From assembly GCA_963800285.1 (NCBI GenBank), contig CAWDAL010000008.1, positions 1 to 64,000 of the forward strand: 64,000 bases of DNA, written 5' to 3'. The first letter of the stretch is position 1. Each line of letters begins with the position of its first letter. The notes under the pieces were generated by a model. The model did not search any database. It saw nothing but the letters and a program-made list of their open reading frames with translations, and was not told the DNA's origin. The position numbers and the translations under genes were made by a program. This document shows, piece by piece, positions 51,786 through 61,967 of this stretch. The DNA comes from DASUPK01 sp963800285 (GTDB lineage Bacteria > Actinomycetota > Thermoleophilia > Solirubrobacterales > 70-9).

Positions 51786-52103
51786 ATGTCGGTCCTCAGT
51801 GCCTTGCGCCCTGGACACTGGATCGGGATCGGCCTGGTCGCGGCGCTCGTGGCCAGTGGCGCCTGGACCAGCGCCTTCGGGGTGCTCGGCGGTAACGCCA
51901 GCCAGGCCAAGCGCCTCAGCTCCTGCCTCGAGCATCACGACATCAGCCTGGCCGCCCTGATGACCGGCGGTGGCAACCCGACTGCCCTGCTACAGGGAGC
52001 GAAGGCGACCAACCAGCTGATCCATCAGGCCGCCAAGAAGGGCCGGATCAAGAACGGTGAGGCGAACACCGTCCTCGGCTGCGTCCGTCGGGTCGCCCAC
52101 TGA
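51786..52103 (+). CDS. Small exported or membrane protein
   Basis: 105 residues from ATG 51786, which has a ggaggagaagga ribosome site. A hydrophobic segment (WIGIGLVAALVASGAWTSAF) near the front is followed by a helical part (ASQAKRLSSCLEHHDISLAA, LLQGAKATNQLIHQAAKKGR) with two cysteines. No family is recognised. The next gene starts 5 bases after the stop. Confidence 0.6.
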   Translation: MSVLSALRPGHWIGIGLVAALVASGAWTSAFGVLGGNASQAKRLSSCLEHHDISLAALMTGGGNPTALLQGAKATNQLIHQAAKKGRIKNGEANTVLGCVRRVAH

Positions 52104-52107
52104 CCTC

Positions 52108-52845
52108 ATGCCTGCCCCGGCCCGACCTCGCACCCTGGGGCTGTTGATCGCGACGGTGTTGCTGATCGCAGCAAATTCCTCATCCGCCTTCGGCGCGGTC
52201 ACGCTCGGAGAGACGGGCAATCCTCCCACGACCTGCGGCATGGGGGACAACATCGTCCAGACCGCGGTGCAGGGGCCACCCGATTACGCCGTTCCCACCG
52301 GCTATGGGGTGATTACAAGCTGGAGCTTCCAGGGCTCCGGGACCGGGAAGCTGATCGTGATGAGGCCGGTGACAGCGCCCGATCAGTTCATCTTCGTCGG
52401 CAAGAGCCAGGCCGAGACCCTGAATAACACCATGGTCGTCACCTACCCGACCCAGATCCCGGTCCAGCCGGGCGACGTCATCGGGATGCGGATGGACACT
52501 CTCGGTTCGACCTGTTTCGTCAATGGGGCTGTGGGCGATGCGACCCGTTATGACAACACGGCCGGCGATCCGGCGGATGGCTCCCCGCAGACGCTCGGCT
52601 CCACACTCAGCGGATTCCGGATCGCCGTCGCCGCGACCCTTGAAGCGGACTGCGACCACGATGGCCTTGGTGACGAGACGCAGGATCCCGATACGTCCTC
52701 ATGTAATCCGCTGGCCGGCCCAAGTCCACTGGCTGGCCCGACCGGCCAGCGAGCGGCGGCGAAAAAGCACTGCAAAAAGAAGTTCCGCCACGACCGGCGC
52801 AAGCGCAAGAGGTGCCTGAGGAAGGCGAAGCGCCTTCCGGCTTAG
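52108..52845 (+). CDS. Secreted protein with a calcium-type repeat motif
   Basis: 245 residues. Signal peptide: TLGLLIATVLLIAANSSSAF with cleavage near GA-VT. The middle is a beta-rich domain (VITSWSFQGSGTGKLIVMRP, VQPGDVIGMRMDTLGSTCF). Then comes DCDHDGLGDETQDPD, a thrombospondin type-3-like calcium motif, and a very basic end (KKHCKKKFRHDRRKRKRCLR). The layout matches the protein at 53402, so the two are paralogues. Likely bound to the cell surface; function unknown. Confidence 0.7.
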   Translation: MPAPARPRTLGLLIATVLLIAANSSSAFGAVTLGETGNPPTTCGMGDNIVQTAVQGPPDYAVPTGYGVITSWSFQGSGTGKLIVMRPVTAPDQFIFVGKSQAETLNNTMVVTYPTQIPVQPGDVIGMRMDTLGSTCFVNGAVGDATRYDNTAGDPADGSPQTLGSTLSGFRIAVAATLEADCDHDGLGDETQDPDTSSCNPLAGPSPLAGPTGQRAAAKKHCKKKFRHDRRKRKRCLRKAKRLPA

Positions 52846-52871
52846 GGGGACGAGCGAATGGAGGAGAGCTG

Positions 52872-53324
52872 ATGCGACCTAGATCAACCGTGTTGGTGCT
52901 GGCGGCCGTGGTCTCAGCGATGGCCGTGATTGGCGCGGGCTGTGGCAGCAGCAACAGCTCGAGCACGACGACGGCAGCCGCGCCCGCCGCGACCACAACC
53001 GCCACGGCCGCTGCGACCGCATCAACTACGACGGCGGCCGGCGGCGATCTCTCGGGGACTTGGAACGGCCAGTACAGCGGTGCCTACAAGGGCACCTTCG
53101 TGCTCAACTGGCAGCAATCGGGGTCCACCCTGAGCGGAACGATCAAGCTCTCGAATCCGGGTGGCACCGAAGACATCAACGGAACCGTGAACGGCAGCGC
53201 CATCAAGTTCGGCACCGTTGGCGGTCCCGGGATCACGTATTCGGGATCGGTTTCGGGCAGCTCCATGTCCGGCAGCTACCAGACACCCGGGGGCGGTGGC
53301 TCCTGGAGCGCGAACAAAGGCTGA
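52872..53324 (+). CDS. Lipoprotein
   Basis: 150 residues. The signal sequence STVLVLAAVVSAMAVIGAGC ends in a lipobox (IGAGC) with the lipidated cysteine. A Ser/Thr/Ala linker follows, then a beta-barrel-like domain (GTWNGQYSGAYKGTFVLNWQ, GSTLSGTIKLSNPGGT, SGSYQTPGGGGSW) similar to small lipocalin-like folds. Start ATG 52872 has an aggagag site. It sits between two secreted paralogues. Confidence 0.7.
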   Translation: MRPRSTVLVLAAVVSAMAVIGAGCGSSNSSSTTTAAAPAATTTATAAATASTTTAAGGDLSGTWNGQYSGAYKGTFVLNWQQSGSTLSGTIKLSNPGGTEDINGTVNGSAIKFGTVGGPGITYSGSVSGSSMSGSYQTPGGGGSWSANKG

Positions 53325-53401
53325 CCCGATACTCGCTGAGAAGAGGACCGAAGCTCTCCCGGGGGCGAATGGTGACTCCAGGTAAGCAGTTGCCGTCGAA
53401 A

Positions 53402-54376
53402 ATGACCCTGCGAATCACGCTCATCGCCTTCGCCTGCATGCTCATTGCACCCGCTGGGGCCCGAGCGGCGACGGTATTCGGAGCGGATCTCAACCACGAT
53501 CCGACGAACTCCACCGCGCACGACTCCGTAACGAATCTGACCCTGCCGGGCACCGCTTCCGACGTCGCTCCGGTCAGCGGGGTGTTCACCGCGGTGCGGA
53601 TCAGGACTGCCGGCAACGGCGGCACCGGCGTGATCCGGATCCTGAGCCAAACCTCTCACCCCGACGCCACGACCTACGGTTTCCTGAACGCCGCACCGGA
53701 GATCCCGGTGACCGTGACCGCGGACCCCTCGACCGCGGGGCACGTGACAGAAGTGCTCACCCGCCGCCCGATCGCCGCGGGACAGCGGCTCGCCTGGTAC
53801 ATCGAGGACAACCCGACGGGCTCGGTGCACTCGACCTACATCGACGCGGCGGCGACCTGCGCCTACCTCCTTCCGGGCACCCAACCGGTCGGCACCAGCG
53901 CCGACTACACGACATCCGGATGTGGAAACGGGGCCGTGATGATCGCGGGAACGATCGAACCGGATGCCGACAACGACGGCTTCGGCGATGAGACCCAGGA
54001 CAAGTGCGTCGGGACGGCCGGGACGTTCAACGGCTGCCCGAGCGAGGTGACCCTGGGCAAGCCGAAGGCCAAGAAGGGAAAGAAGATCATCGCCACGGCG
54101 ACCGTCCCCGGCGCCGGAACGCTCAGCGCGGGGGTGCCCTCGGACCCGGCGGTCGCCACCGCGGCGAAGGGCAGGCCGCTGCGGCCGGTGACCCAGACCC
54201 TGACGGCGACAACGAGACAGCAGGTGAGGCTGGTATTGAAGCTCACCAAGGGCGCAAAGAAGAAGCTGCGCCGAAAGGGCAAGCTGGGGCTCAAGCTCAG
54301 GGTCGTCTACACGCCGTCCGGCGGTCCGGCTAGCTCGCAGACCCGCAAGGTCAAGCTGAAGAGCAAGAAGAAGTAG
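53402..54376 (+). CDS. Secreted protein with a calcium-type repeat motif, paralogue of 52108
   Basis: 324 residues from ATG 53402 (ATG 53369 is also in frame). Signal peptide: TLRITLIAFACMLIAPAGAR. The beta-rich domain has VFTAVRIRTAGNGGTGVIRI and RRPIAAGQRLAWYIEDN, followed by DADNDGFGDETQDKC and an extra lysine-rich beta domain (KPKAKKGKKIIATATVPGAG, LVLKLTKGAKKKLRRKGKLG). Proteins with this motif are common in Solirubrobacterales. Function unknown. Confidence 0.68.
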   Translation: MTLRITLIAFACMLIAPAGARAATVFGADLNHDPTNSTAHDSVTNLTLPGTASDVAPVSGVFTAVRIRTAGNGGTGVIRILSQTSHPDATTYGFLNAAPEIPVTVTADPSTAGHVTEVLTRRPIAAGQRLAWYIEDNPTGSVHSTYIDAAATCAYLLPGTQPVGTSADYTTSGCGNGAVMIAGTIEPDADNDGFGDETQDKCVGTAGTFNGCPSEVTLGKPKAKKGKKIIATATVPGAGTLSAGVPSDPAVATAAKGRPLRPVTQTLTATTRQQVRLVLKLTKGAKKKLRRKGKLGLKLRVVYTPSGGPASSQTRKVKLKSKKK

Positions 54377-54468
54377 AGGATTCTCGGCCCGCCCGGGTAA
54401 AGCGCAGCGCCGCGCTCCCCGCACCCGCGCCCGCCGCCCCCGACGAACAGTGGGTCCCGACCGTCTAG

Positions 54469-54810
54469 ATGGGCGGCACCGTCGAGACCACGATTGCCCG
54501 CGCCACCGTTCCGCGCAAGGCGCTCCGTCCCGAGGAAGCGGCCAAGTCTCTCGGCGTGAGTCTCGACTTCTTTCAGGAACACATTCAGCCAGAGTTGAAG
54601 GTGATCCGCCGGGGCCGCGTTCGGATGATCCCGGTAAGCGAACTGGATCGCTGGCTGGCCGAAAACGCGACCGCTGCCTTGCGCTGCGAGGTTGGCCGAC
54701 TGCCCCAGAGTGCGTACCGTAGGAATACCGTAGGCCACCCTTTCCCAGCGGTTTCCAGCGGTCCCGAGCGGTCCAACGATCAACGGGCGAAGGTGCCGCT
54801 TTCCGCATAG
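54469..54810 (+). CDS. Excisionase-like helix-turn-helix protein next to murD
   Basis: 113 residues. The HTH reads ALRPEEAAKSLGVSLDFFQE, then ELKVIRRGRVRMIPVSELDR and WLAENA, the excisionase/HTH-17 pattern. The last 45 residues are not typical and may be read-through into non-coding DNA. In such elements the integrase usually follows; here only 66 bases separate it from murD and no integrase is present. Confidence 0.65.
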   Translation: MGGTVETTIARATVPRKALRPEEAAKSLGVSLDFFQEHIQPELKVIRRGRVRMIPVSELDRWLAENATAALRCEVGRLPQSAYRRNTVGHPFPAVSSGPERSNDQRAKVPLSA

Positions 54811-54876
54811 ACAAGCGGGATTCGGCGCTACAAGGGGTTTGCGCCGCCACCGCGAAATTGCAGTCATGGTGGTTAT

Positions 54877-56241
54877 GTGAACTCAGGCGAGAAGCCGCGT
54901 CCTCCCCTGCCTGAAGGGCCCTTCCTGGTGGTGGGCCTGGCGCGCTCCGGCGCCGCGATCGCCAGCGCGCTCGCCGAGCGTGGCGAGACCGTGGTCGGGG
55001 TCGACTCGGGCACGCCTGAGCAGGCGGCAGGGCTGGAGGGCTCGGGCGTCGAAGTCAGTTTGGGCGTGGACGGAACACGGCAACTCGATCGTGCCCGAAC
55101 GGTGGTGAAGAGCCCCGGTGTGCCTCAGGACGCCCCCGTCATCCGGGCGGCGCGCGAGCGCGGCATCGAGGTCACCGGCGAGCTCGAGCTCGCCTGGCGG
55201 CTGATCCCGAACGCCTTCTGCGCCGTCACCGGGACGAACGGCAAGACCACGACGACCGAGCTGATCGGCCACATCCACCGGACCGCCGGCCGCCCGGTCG
55301 CGGTCGCCGGCAACGTCGGTACCCCGCTGGCCTCGCTCGTCGGCGCGATCGACCCGGACGCCACCGTCATCTGTGAGGCATCGAGCTTCCAGCTCGAGGA
55401 CACGGACTACTTCTCGCCGGAGTGCGCCGTCTTCATCAACCTGGCTCCCGACCATCTCGACCGCCACGGCACCCTCGAGGCCTATCTCGACGCGAAGCTC
55501 CGGGTCTTCGCCAACCAGGGCAACGACGACGCGGCGGTCTACAACGGCCAGACGACCGAGCTCCGGGGACGCGACCTGGGCGGCTGTGCGCGCCGTATCC
55601 GGTTCTGCCCGGCGGAGTCGAGCTCGGCCGACCCGGACTGTGAGCTCAGCATGCGCGACGGCGTCATCTTCGCCGCCGACGAGCCGCTGCTCCGCGCCGA
55701 CGAGCTCCAGCTCCTCGGAGCTCACAACGTCGAGAACGCGATGGCAGCGGCCGCGGCGGCACTCGTATCGGGGCTGCCGCGCGATGTCGTCGCGGAGGGC
55801 CTGCGCAGCTTCGGCGGCGTCGCCCACCGGCTCGAGCGGGTCAGGGAGCTCGACGGAGTGCTCTACGTGAACGACTCCAAGGCGACCAACGTCGCGTCCG
55901 CCGTGGCGGGCATCAGAGCCTTCGATGGCGGGGTCCGCCTGATCGCGGGCGGCCGGCCCAAGCAGGAGAGCTTCGTCCCGCTGGCCGACGCGGTCCGTGA
56001 GCGCTGCGTCGCCGTTTACCTGATCGGTGAGGCGGCGGAGCGGATGGCGCCCGAACTCGCCGAGACGGGAGTCGAGATCGTCCAGGCGGGCACGCTGGAG
56101 CGGGCGATGGAGGCCGCCAGGGCCGACGCCCAGGCCGGCGACGTGGTCCTGCTCTCCCCGGCGGCCGCCAGCTTCGACGCCTTCAAGGACTTCGAGGCGC
56201 GGGGCGACCGCTTCCGCGAGCTGGTGGAGGCGCTCGGATGA
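54877..56241 (+). CDS. murD: UDP-MurNAc-L-alanine:D-glutamate ligase MurD
   Basis: 454 residues from GTG 54877. Motifs: the N-terminal nucleotide fold FLVVGLARSGAAIASALAER, the ATP loop AVTGTNGKTTTTELIGH, EASSFQLEDTDYF, NLAPDHLDRHGTLEAYLDAK and VNDSKATNVASAVAGIRAFD. It adds D-glutamate to UDP-MurNAc-L-Ala in the cytosol. No ribosome site is seen before the GTG, which would fit a gene cut off from its former upstream operon, so the local promoter may come from the inserted DNA. Confidence 0.93.
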   Translation: MNSGEKPRPPLPEGPFLVVGLARSGAAIASALAERGETVVGVDSGTPEQAAGLEGSGVEVSLGVDGTRQLDRARTVVKSPGVPQDAPVIRAARERGIEVTGELELAWRLIPNAFCAVTGTNGKTTTTELIGHIHRTAGRPVAVAGNVGTPLASLVGAIDPDATVICEASSFQLEDTDYFSPECAVFINLAPDHLDRHGTLEAYLDAKLRVFANQGNDDAAVYNGQTTELRGRDLGGCARRIRFCPAESSSADPDCELSMRDGVIFAADEPLLRADELQLLGAHNVENAMAAAAAALVSGLPRDVVAEGLRSFGGVAHRLERVRELDGVLYVNDSKATNVASAVAGIRAFDGGVRLIAGGRPKQESFVPLADAVRERCVAVYLIGEAAERMAPELAETGVEIVQAGTLERAMEAARADAQAGDVVLLSPAAASFDAFKDFEARGDRFRELVEALG

Positions 56242-57545
56242 GCGCGGCCACGGCGAAGGCACGCAAGCCGGCAGCGCCGCCGCTCGAGTACTCGCTGCTG
56301 CTCACCGCGACGCTCTGCCTGCTCGCCTTCGGCGCGGTGATGGTCTTCAGCGCCAGCTCCGCCCGCTCGCTGCTGAACAGCGGCGGCAATGGGTTCTACT
56401 ACCTCGAGCGCACGGTGATCTTCGGCGCGATCGGCCTGCTGGTGATGCGCGTCGCCTCGGTCCGCGGGGTGGCTGCCGCGAAGGTGATGACCCCGCTGCT
56501 CCTGGCCGGCTCGCTGTTTCTGCTCTTCGCGGTCCTGCTGCCCGGAGTCGGGACGACGGTCAACGGCGCGCAGCGCTGGGTCGGGGGCGGCCTGGTCCAG
56601 TTCCAGCCCTCGGAGCTCGCGAAGATCGCGATCGTCCTCTACGGCGCCCATCTCCTCTCGTCCGAGCCGAAGCGCGCCCGCACGCTGAACGGGCTCGGGC
56701 CCTACCTGCTGATCGTGGGCCTGTCGGTCCTGCTGATCGCCAAGGAGCCCGATCTCGGCACGGCGATCGTGATCTCCTTCGCCGTCTGCTGCGTCCTCTT
56801 CCTCGCCGGCGTCAAGCCGCGGACGCTGGCGCCGGTGGGCGCCGTGATCGCGCTGATCGCCGTCGTGATGGTGGCGATGCACCCGTACCAAGAGGCCCGC
56901 CTCACCGGCTTCCTCCACCCGAACAGCGACACCAGCGGCGCGGGCTTCCAGGCGAAGCAGGCGACCATCGCGATCGGCTCCGGTGGCCTCACGGGAGTCG
57001 GGCTCGGGGAGAGCGTGCAGAAGGCCTCATACCTGCCGGAGGCACACACGGACATGATCGCGGCGGTGATCGGCGAGGAGCTCGGGCTCGTGGGGATGTT
57101 CGTCCTCGTCGGGCTCTTCGGGATCTTCGGCTATGCAGGACTGCGGGCGGCCCACCGGGCGCGCGATCGCTTCAGCAAGCTGCTCGCCGCCGGCCTGACC
57201 TCGCTGATCCTGGCGCAGGCGGCCCTCAACCTCTTCGCGGTGCTGGGGCTCGCGCCGCTCACGGGGGTACCCCTCCCGTTCGTCTCCTATGGAGGGACGA
57301 GCCTCGTGATCACGCTCGCCGCGGCGGGCCTGATCCTGAACGTGGCCCGGCGGCCCGCACGGGCGTCCTCGCGATCCGGCTCCGGCCGCGGCGCGGCCGC
57401 GCGCCCTGCGAGACTCCGCGTGGTCGAGGGCGGAACGAACACGAGAAGAAAGCGCGCAGCAAGTGGCACGAGTCGTGATAGCGGCCGGCGGCACGGCGGG
57501 GCACGTCGTGCCGGCGATCGCCGTCGCCGACGCGCTTCGGGCTGA
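56238..57545 (+). CDS. ftsW: Septal peptidoglycan polymerase FtsW
   Basis: 435 residues, about ten membrane helices of the SEDS family. Motifs: VMVFSASSARSLLNSGGNGF, VQFQPSELAKIAIVLYGAHL, KEPDLGTAIVISF, GFQAKQATIAIGSGGLTGVG and PLPFVSYGGTSLVITLAAAG. It polymerises glycan strands at the septum with FtsI. A long basic C-terminal tail (last 80 residues) overlaps the murG start by 83 bases. It overlaps murD by four bases. Confidence 0.93.
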   Translation: MSAATAKARKPAAPPLEYSLLLTATLCLLAFGAVMVFSASSARSLLNSGGNGFYYLERTVIFGAIGLLVMRVASVRGVAAAKVMTPLLLAGSLFLLFAVLLPGVGTTVNGAQRWVGGGLVQFQPSELAKIAIVLYGAHLLSSEPKRARTLNGLGPYLLIVGLSVLLIAKEPDLGTAIVISFAVCCVLFLAGVKPRTLAPVGAVIALIAVVMVAMHPYQEARLTGFLHPNSDTSGAGFQAKQATIAIGSGGLTGVGLGESVQKASYLPEAHTDMIAAVIGEELGLVGMFVLVGLFGIFGYAGLRAAHRARDRFSKLLAAGLTSLILAQAALNLFAVLGLAPLTGVPLPFVSYGGTSLVITLAAAGLILNVARRPARASSRSGSGRGAAARPARLRVVEGGTNTRRKRAASGTSRDSGRRHGGARRAGDRRRRRASG

Positions 57546-58605
57546 GCGCGCCGAGGTCAGCTTCCTCGGGACGCGCGAGCGCGCCGAGGCGGATCTCGTG
57601 CCCGCGGCCGGGTACGAGATCGACTTCCTGCGCGTCAGCGGCCTCGACCGGCGCAACCCGCTGAAGGCCGCCCGCGCGGCCTGGCGGGCCGCCCGCGCCG
57701 TCCCCGCGGCCCGCCGCGTGCTCCAGCAGCGCAAGGCCGACGTCGTGCTGGGGGGCGGCGGCTACGTCGCCGGGCCCGCGGGCCTGGCGGCGGTGCGCGC
57801 CGGCCTGCCCCTGGTCCTGACCGAGGCCGACAGTCACCTCGGCCTCGCCAACCGGATGCTGGCTCGGCGCGCCGAGCGGGTCTGCCTGGCCTTTCCGATC
57901 CCGGGCCGGGACGGCGGGCCCTACGTGGTGACGGGGCGGCCGGTGCCGCGGGCCGTGCTGGAGGCCGATCCGGCGGTGGCGCGCCGGCGGTTCGGAATAC
58001 CGGAGCCGGCGGACTGCGTCACGGTCGTGGGGGGCAGCCTTGGCGCGCTCTCCATCAACACGGCGGCGTTCGAGGCGTTCACGCGGATGCCGGGCGATCA
58101 CGTCGGCCAGCCCTGGATCCTCCACATCGTCGGCCGCCGCGACTATCCGGAGCTTCGGCGCCGCTGGGATGAGGGGGGCAGGCCGGAGCGCTACACGCTG
58201 CTGCAGTACGAACCCGACCTCGGGGATGTCCTGGCCGCCGCGGACCTGGTCGTGGCCCGCGCCGGCGGGTCCGTGATGGAGGTCGCGGCAGCGGGCCGCC
58301 CCGCAATCCTGATTCCCTACCCGCATGCGACCGCCGACCACCAGACGACGAACGCGCGCTGGATGGCCGACGGTGGCGCCGCCGTCGTGATCCCGGACGC
58401 AGAGCTGACCGCCGATCGGCTGAGCGCCGCGATCGCCGAGCTGCTCGCCGACGAGGACCGGCTGCGGGAGATGAGCCTCGCCGCAAGGAGGCTCGCCAAG
58501 CCAGACGCGGCCGAGCGAATTGCACGCGAGGTCCTGAGGGCGGCCGAGCCGATGCGTGGGGGCCCCGCAGGCGCAGCCGAGGAGCCACCCGTATGGGAAG
58601 CATGA
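57463..58605 (+). CDS. murG: UDP-GlcNAc:lipid I GlcNAc transferase MurG
   Basis: 380 residues from GTG 57463. Motifs: the loop AAGGTAGHVVPAIAVADAL, VLGGGGYVAGPAGLAAV, VVGGSLGALSINTAAFEAF, DLVVARAGGSVMEVAAAGRP and YPHATADHQTTNARWM. It makes lipid II on the inner face of the membrane. Its start lies 83 bases inside ftsW. The end is extended by about 20 residues (RGGPAGAAEEPPVWEA) beyond the usual length. Confidence 0.93.
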   Translation: MARVVIAAGGTAGHVVPAIAVADALRAERAEVSFLGTRERAEADLVPAAGYEIDFLRVSGLDRRNPLKAARAAWRAARAVPAARRVLQQRKADVVLGGGGYVAGPAGLAAVRAGLPLVLTEADSHLGLANRMLARRAERVCLAFPIPGRDGGPYVVTGRPVPRAVLEADPAVARRRFGIPEPADCVTVVGGSLGALSINTAAFEAFTRMPGDHVGQPWILHIVGRRDYPELRRRWDEGGRPERYTLLQYEPDLGDVLAAADLVVARAGGSVMEVAAAGRPAILIPYPHATADHQTTNARWMADGGAAVVIPDAELTADRLSAAIAELLADEDRLREMSLAARRLAKPDAAERIAREVLRAAEPMRGGPAGAAEEPPVWEA

Positions 58606-59989
58606 AGGGGCGGAAGCTCCACTTCATCGCGATCGGCGGGGCCGGCATGAGCGGGCTCGCGCTGGTCTGCCGCCAGCTCGGCGCGGAGGTGACGGGCTCC
58701 GATCGCGCCGAGTCCTCCTACCTGGAGCGTCTGCGCGCCGCCGGCATCGAGCCGCACCTCGGCCACGAGCCCGACCAGGTCCCCCCGGACGCGGACGTGG
58801 TCCTCTCAACCGCCGTCCCGGATGACAACCCCGAGCTGGAGCGGGCGCGCGAGCGCGGCCAGCGCGTGATCCACCGCGGCGAGCTGCTCGCCGAGCTCTG
58901 CTCCCAGCGCCGCCTGCTGGCGATCGCGGGGACCCACGGCAAGACCACCACCGCCGCGATGTGCATCTGGGCCCTGCGCGCGAGCGGAGGGGACCCGGCC
59001 TTCTTCCTCGGCGGCGAACTGCCCGGCGCGGGCCCGGACGGCGAGCCCACCAACGCCGGGTGGGGTGACGGCGACTGGGTCATCGCCGAGGCCGACGAAA
59101 GCGACGCCAGCTTCCTGAAGCTCCAGCCGGAGGTTGCGGTGATCACCAACCTCGAGCTCGACCACCATTCTCGCTGGGGCTCCCTGGCGGAGCTCTCCGA
59201 GGCCTTCGCCGCCTTCGCGGCACCCGCCAACGCGCTGCTGACGGGCGCCGGCGTTCACCTGCCCGGCCAGGAGGCGCGACGGGTGATTCGATTCGCGCTC
59301 GAGCCGGCGGCCGGAGAGCCGCCCCGGGAGGCCGAGCTGATCGCGACGGACATCGAGGCCGAGGACGGGGGAAGCCGCTTTCGGGCACGCGGTGCCGGGG
59401 TCGATACAGAGGTCTCTCTTCGCGTCCCGGGGCGTCACAACGTCGCCGACGCCCTGGCCGCCCTCGGCGGTCTCTCGCTCGCCTCGGCCGACGTCGAGGC
59501 CTGCGCCCAGGCGCTCGCCCGCTTCCCCGGCGTCGCCCGCAGGCTCGAGCTCAAGGGCGAGGCCCACGGCGCCCGTGTCTACGACGACTACGCCCATCAT
59601 CCGACCGAGGTGGCGGCGACGCTGGAGGCTGCGCGAGACCTCGACCCCCGCCGCCTGATCGTTGCCTTCCAGCCGCACCTCTACTCGCGCACCAAGGCCC
59701 TGGCGACGGAGTTCGGGGCGGCTCTTGCTGCAGCCGACGAGGTGGCCGTCCTCGACGTGTATCCGGCCCGCGAGGAGCCGGTCGGGGAGCTGGAGGGGGT
59801 GAGCGGCATGATCGTCGCGAGAGCCGCCGCCGACCATGGGCGCGGCCGGCGCGTCTGGTGGCTGCCGACCGCCGACCTCGCCGCACGGGCACTGGGGCCT
59901 CGCCTGGGCGAGGGCGACGTCCTGATCACGATCGGCGCCGGCGACGTCTACAAGCTCGCCGAGACCCTGGTGAACGGGAGCGAGGGCAG

Positions 59990-59993
<4 letters not shown>
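58602..59993 (+). CDS. murC: UDP-MurNAc:L-alanine ligase MurC
   Basis: 463 residues from ATG 58602, which overlaps the murG stop (ATGA); an in-frame ATG three codons earlier is possible. Motifs: IAIGGAGMSGLALVCRQLGA, the ATP loop AIAGTHGKTTTAAMCIWA, AEADESDASFLKL, TNLELDHHSRWGSLAEL and YDDYAHHPTEVAATLEAARD. It adds the first amino acid to UDP-MurNAc. The stop overlaps murB as GTGA. Confidence 0.94.
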
Positions 59994-60888
<895 letters not shown>

Positions 60889-60907
<19 letters not shown>

Positions 60908-61656
60908 GCCGGACCAGGCCCGCGCGTCGTGCTCGCGCCAGGAGCGCGCCCGCCCCGAGAGGGGCGGTCCTCCGGCGCCGCCTGCTCGCCGCCGCCATCG
61001 TGCTGCTGGTGCTCTACGGCGGCTACATGCTCTGGTTCCGCAACCTCTCCTGGTTCGCGATCGACGGCGTCACCATCAAGGGCGCCACCACCAACGAGCG
61101 GGAGATCAAGTCGGCCGTCGAGCGGGCGGCGGGGGACATGACGACCCTCCACATCAAGGACGACCAGCTCCGCGCTGCCGTCTCCCGCTTCCCGACGGTC
61201 GCCTCCGTGGCGGCCAGCACCAGCTTCCCGCACGGGCTGGAGGTGACGATCACCGAGCGTCTGCCGGTGGCCTTCGTCAGCTCCGGCGGGCGGAGAACGG
61301 CGGTCTCGGCCGATGGCTATCTGCTCGCCGGCGCGAACTTCGACGCCAAGGCGCTGCCTCGGATCGAGGGGGCCGCGGCGCACGGCGTTCGCCTCGATCA
61401 GGATGCCGCGGCGCAGGCCGCGATCCTCGGAGCCACCCCGGGGCCGCTGAAGAACCGCATCACCACCTCGAGCTGGGACGAGGAACTCGGCGGGGTCGTG
61501 GTCGACCTGCACAACGGGCCCGAGATCCGCTTCGGGGACGGAGCCCGCGCCCAGGACAAGTGGGAGGCGGCGGTCGCCGTGCTCTCCGGCGAGGAGCGCG
61601 GGACCCCTTCCTACCTCGACGTCAGCGTGCCGGACCGGCCGGTTTCGGGCGGCTGA
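60889..61656 (+). CDS. ftsQ: Divisome protein FtsQ
   Basis: 255 residues. A basic head (RTRPARRARARSAPAPRGAV) is followed by one membrane helix (LLAAAIVLLVLYGGYMLWF), a POTRA domain (WFAIDGVTIKGATTNEREIK to VASVAASTSFPHGLEVTITE) and the FtsQ beta domain (RLPVAFVSSGGRRTAVSADG, KWEAAVAVLSGEERG). It links FtsL and other division proteins outside the membrane. The ATG is inside the end of murB. Confidence 0.85.
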
Positions 61657-61720
61657 GGCCTCACCGGGGCCGCTCCGGAGGGAACTGCAACGAGCCGTGC
61701 ACGCCGATTTCGGGCATCAG

Positions 61721-61753
61721 GCGGCGTCAGGCGACCTGCTGAACGGACGCCGC
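61721..61753 (+). terminator. Hairpin between ftsQ and ftsZ
   Basis: GCGGCGTC (61721-61728) pairs with GACGCCGC (61746-61753) across a 17-base loop. It lies 65 bases after ftsQ and may reduce reading into ftsZ so that ftsZ is controlled by its own promoter. Confidence 0.4.
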
Positions 61754-61875
61754 AGGCCGGATTTGGAAATACGTCATTTGCAGGGCTTTTCTGAGGCCTC
61801 AACCAAGTCTAGACCTCGACCTCGATAGTAGACTCACCCCGCGGGAACCCTCAAGGGAGACTCGAGACTGCAGGC

Positions 61876-61903
61876 TTGCGGACTGCAGGAAACCGCGTAT
61901 CGT
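61876..61903 (+). promoter_or_regulatory. Likely ftsZ promoter
   Basis: TTGCGG (61876-61881) and TATCGT (61898-61903) are separated by 16 bases and lie about 65 bases before the ftsZ ATG. Repeated ctgcag elements are next to the -35 box. ftsZ often has its own promoter in this intergenic region. Confidence 0.45.
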
Positions 61904-61967
61904 GTCCGTAAATCGGTACTGCCCCTCAACCGAATCAGCGGGTGGGGGGCTCGGAGCAGGACCAACC

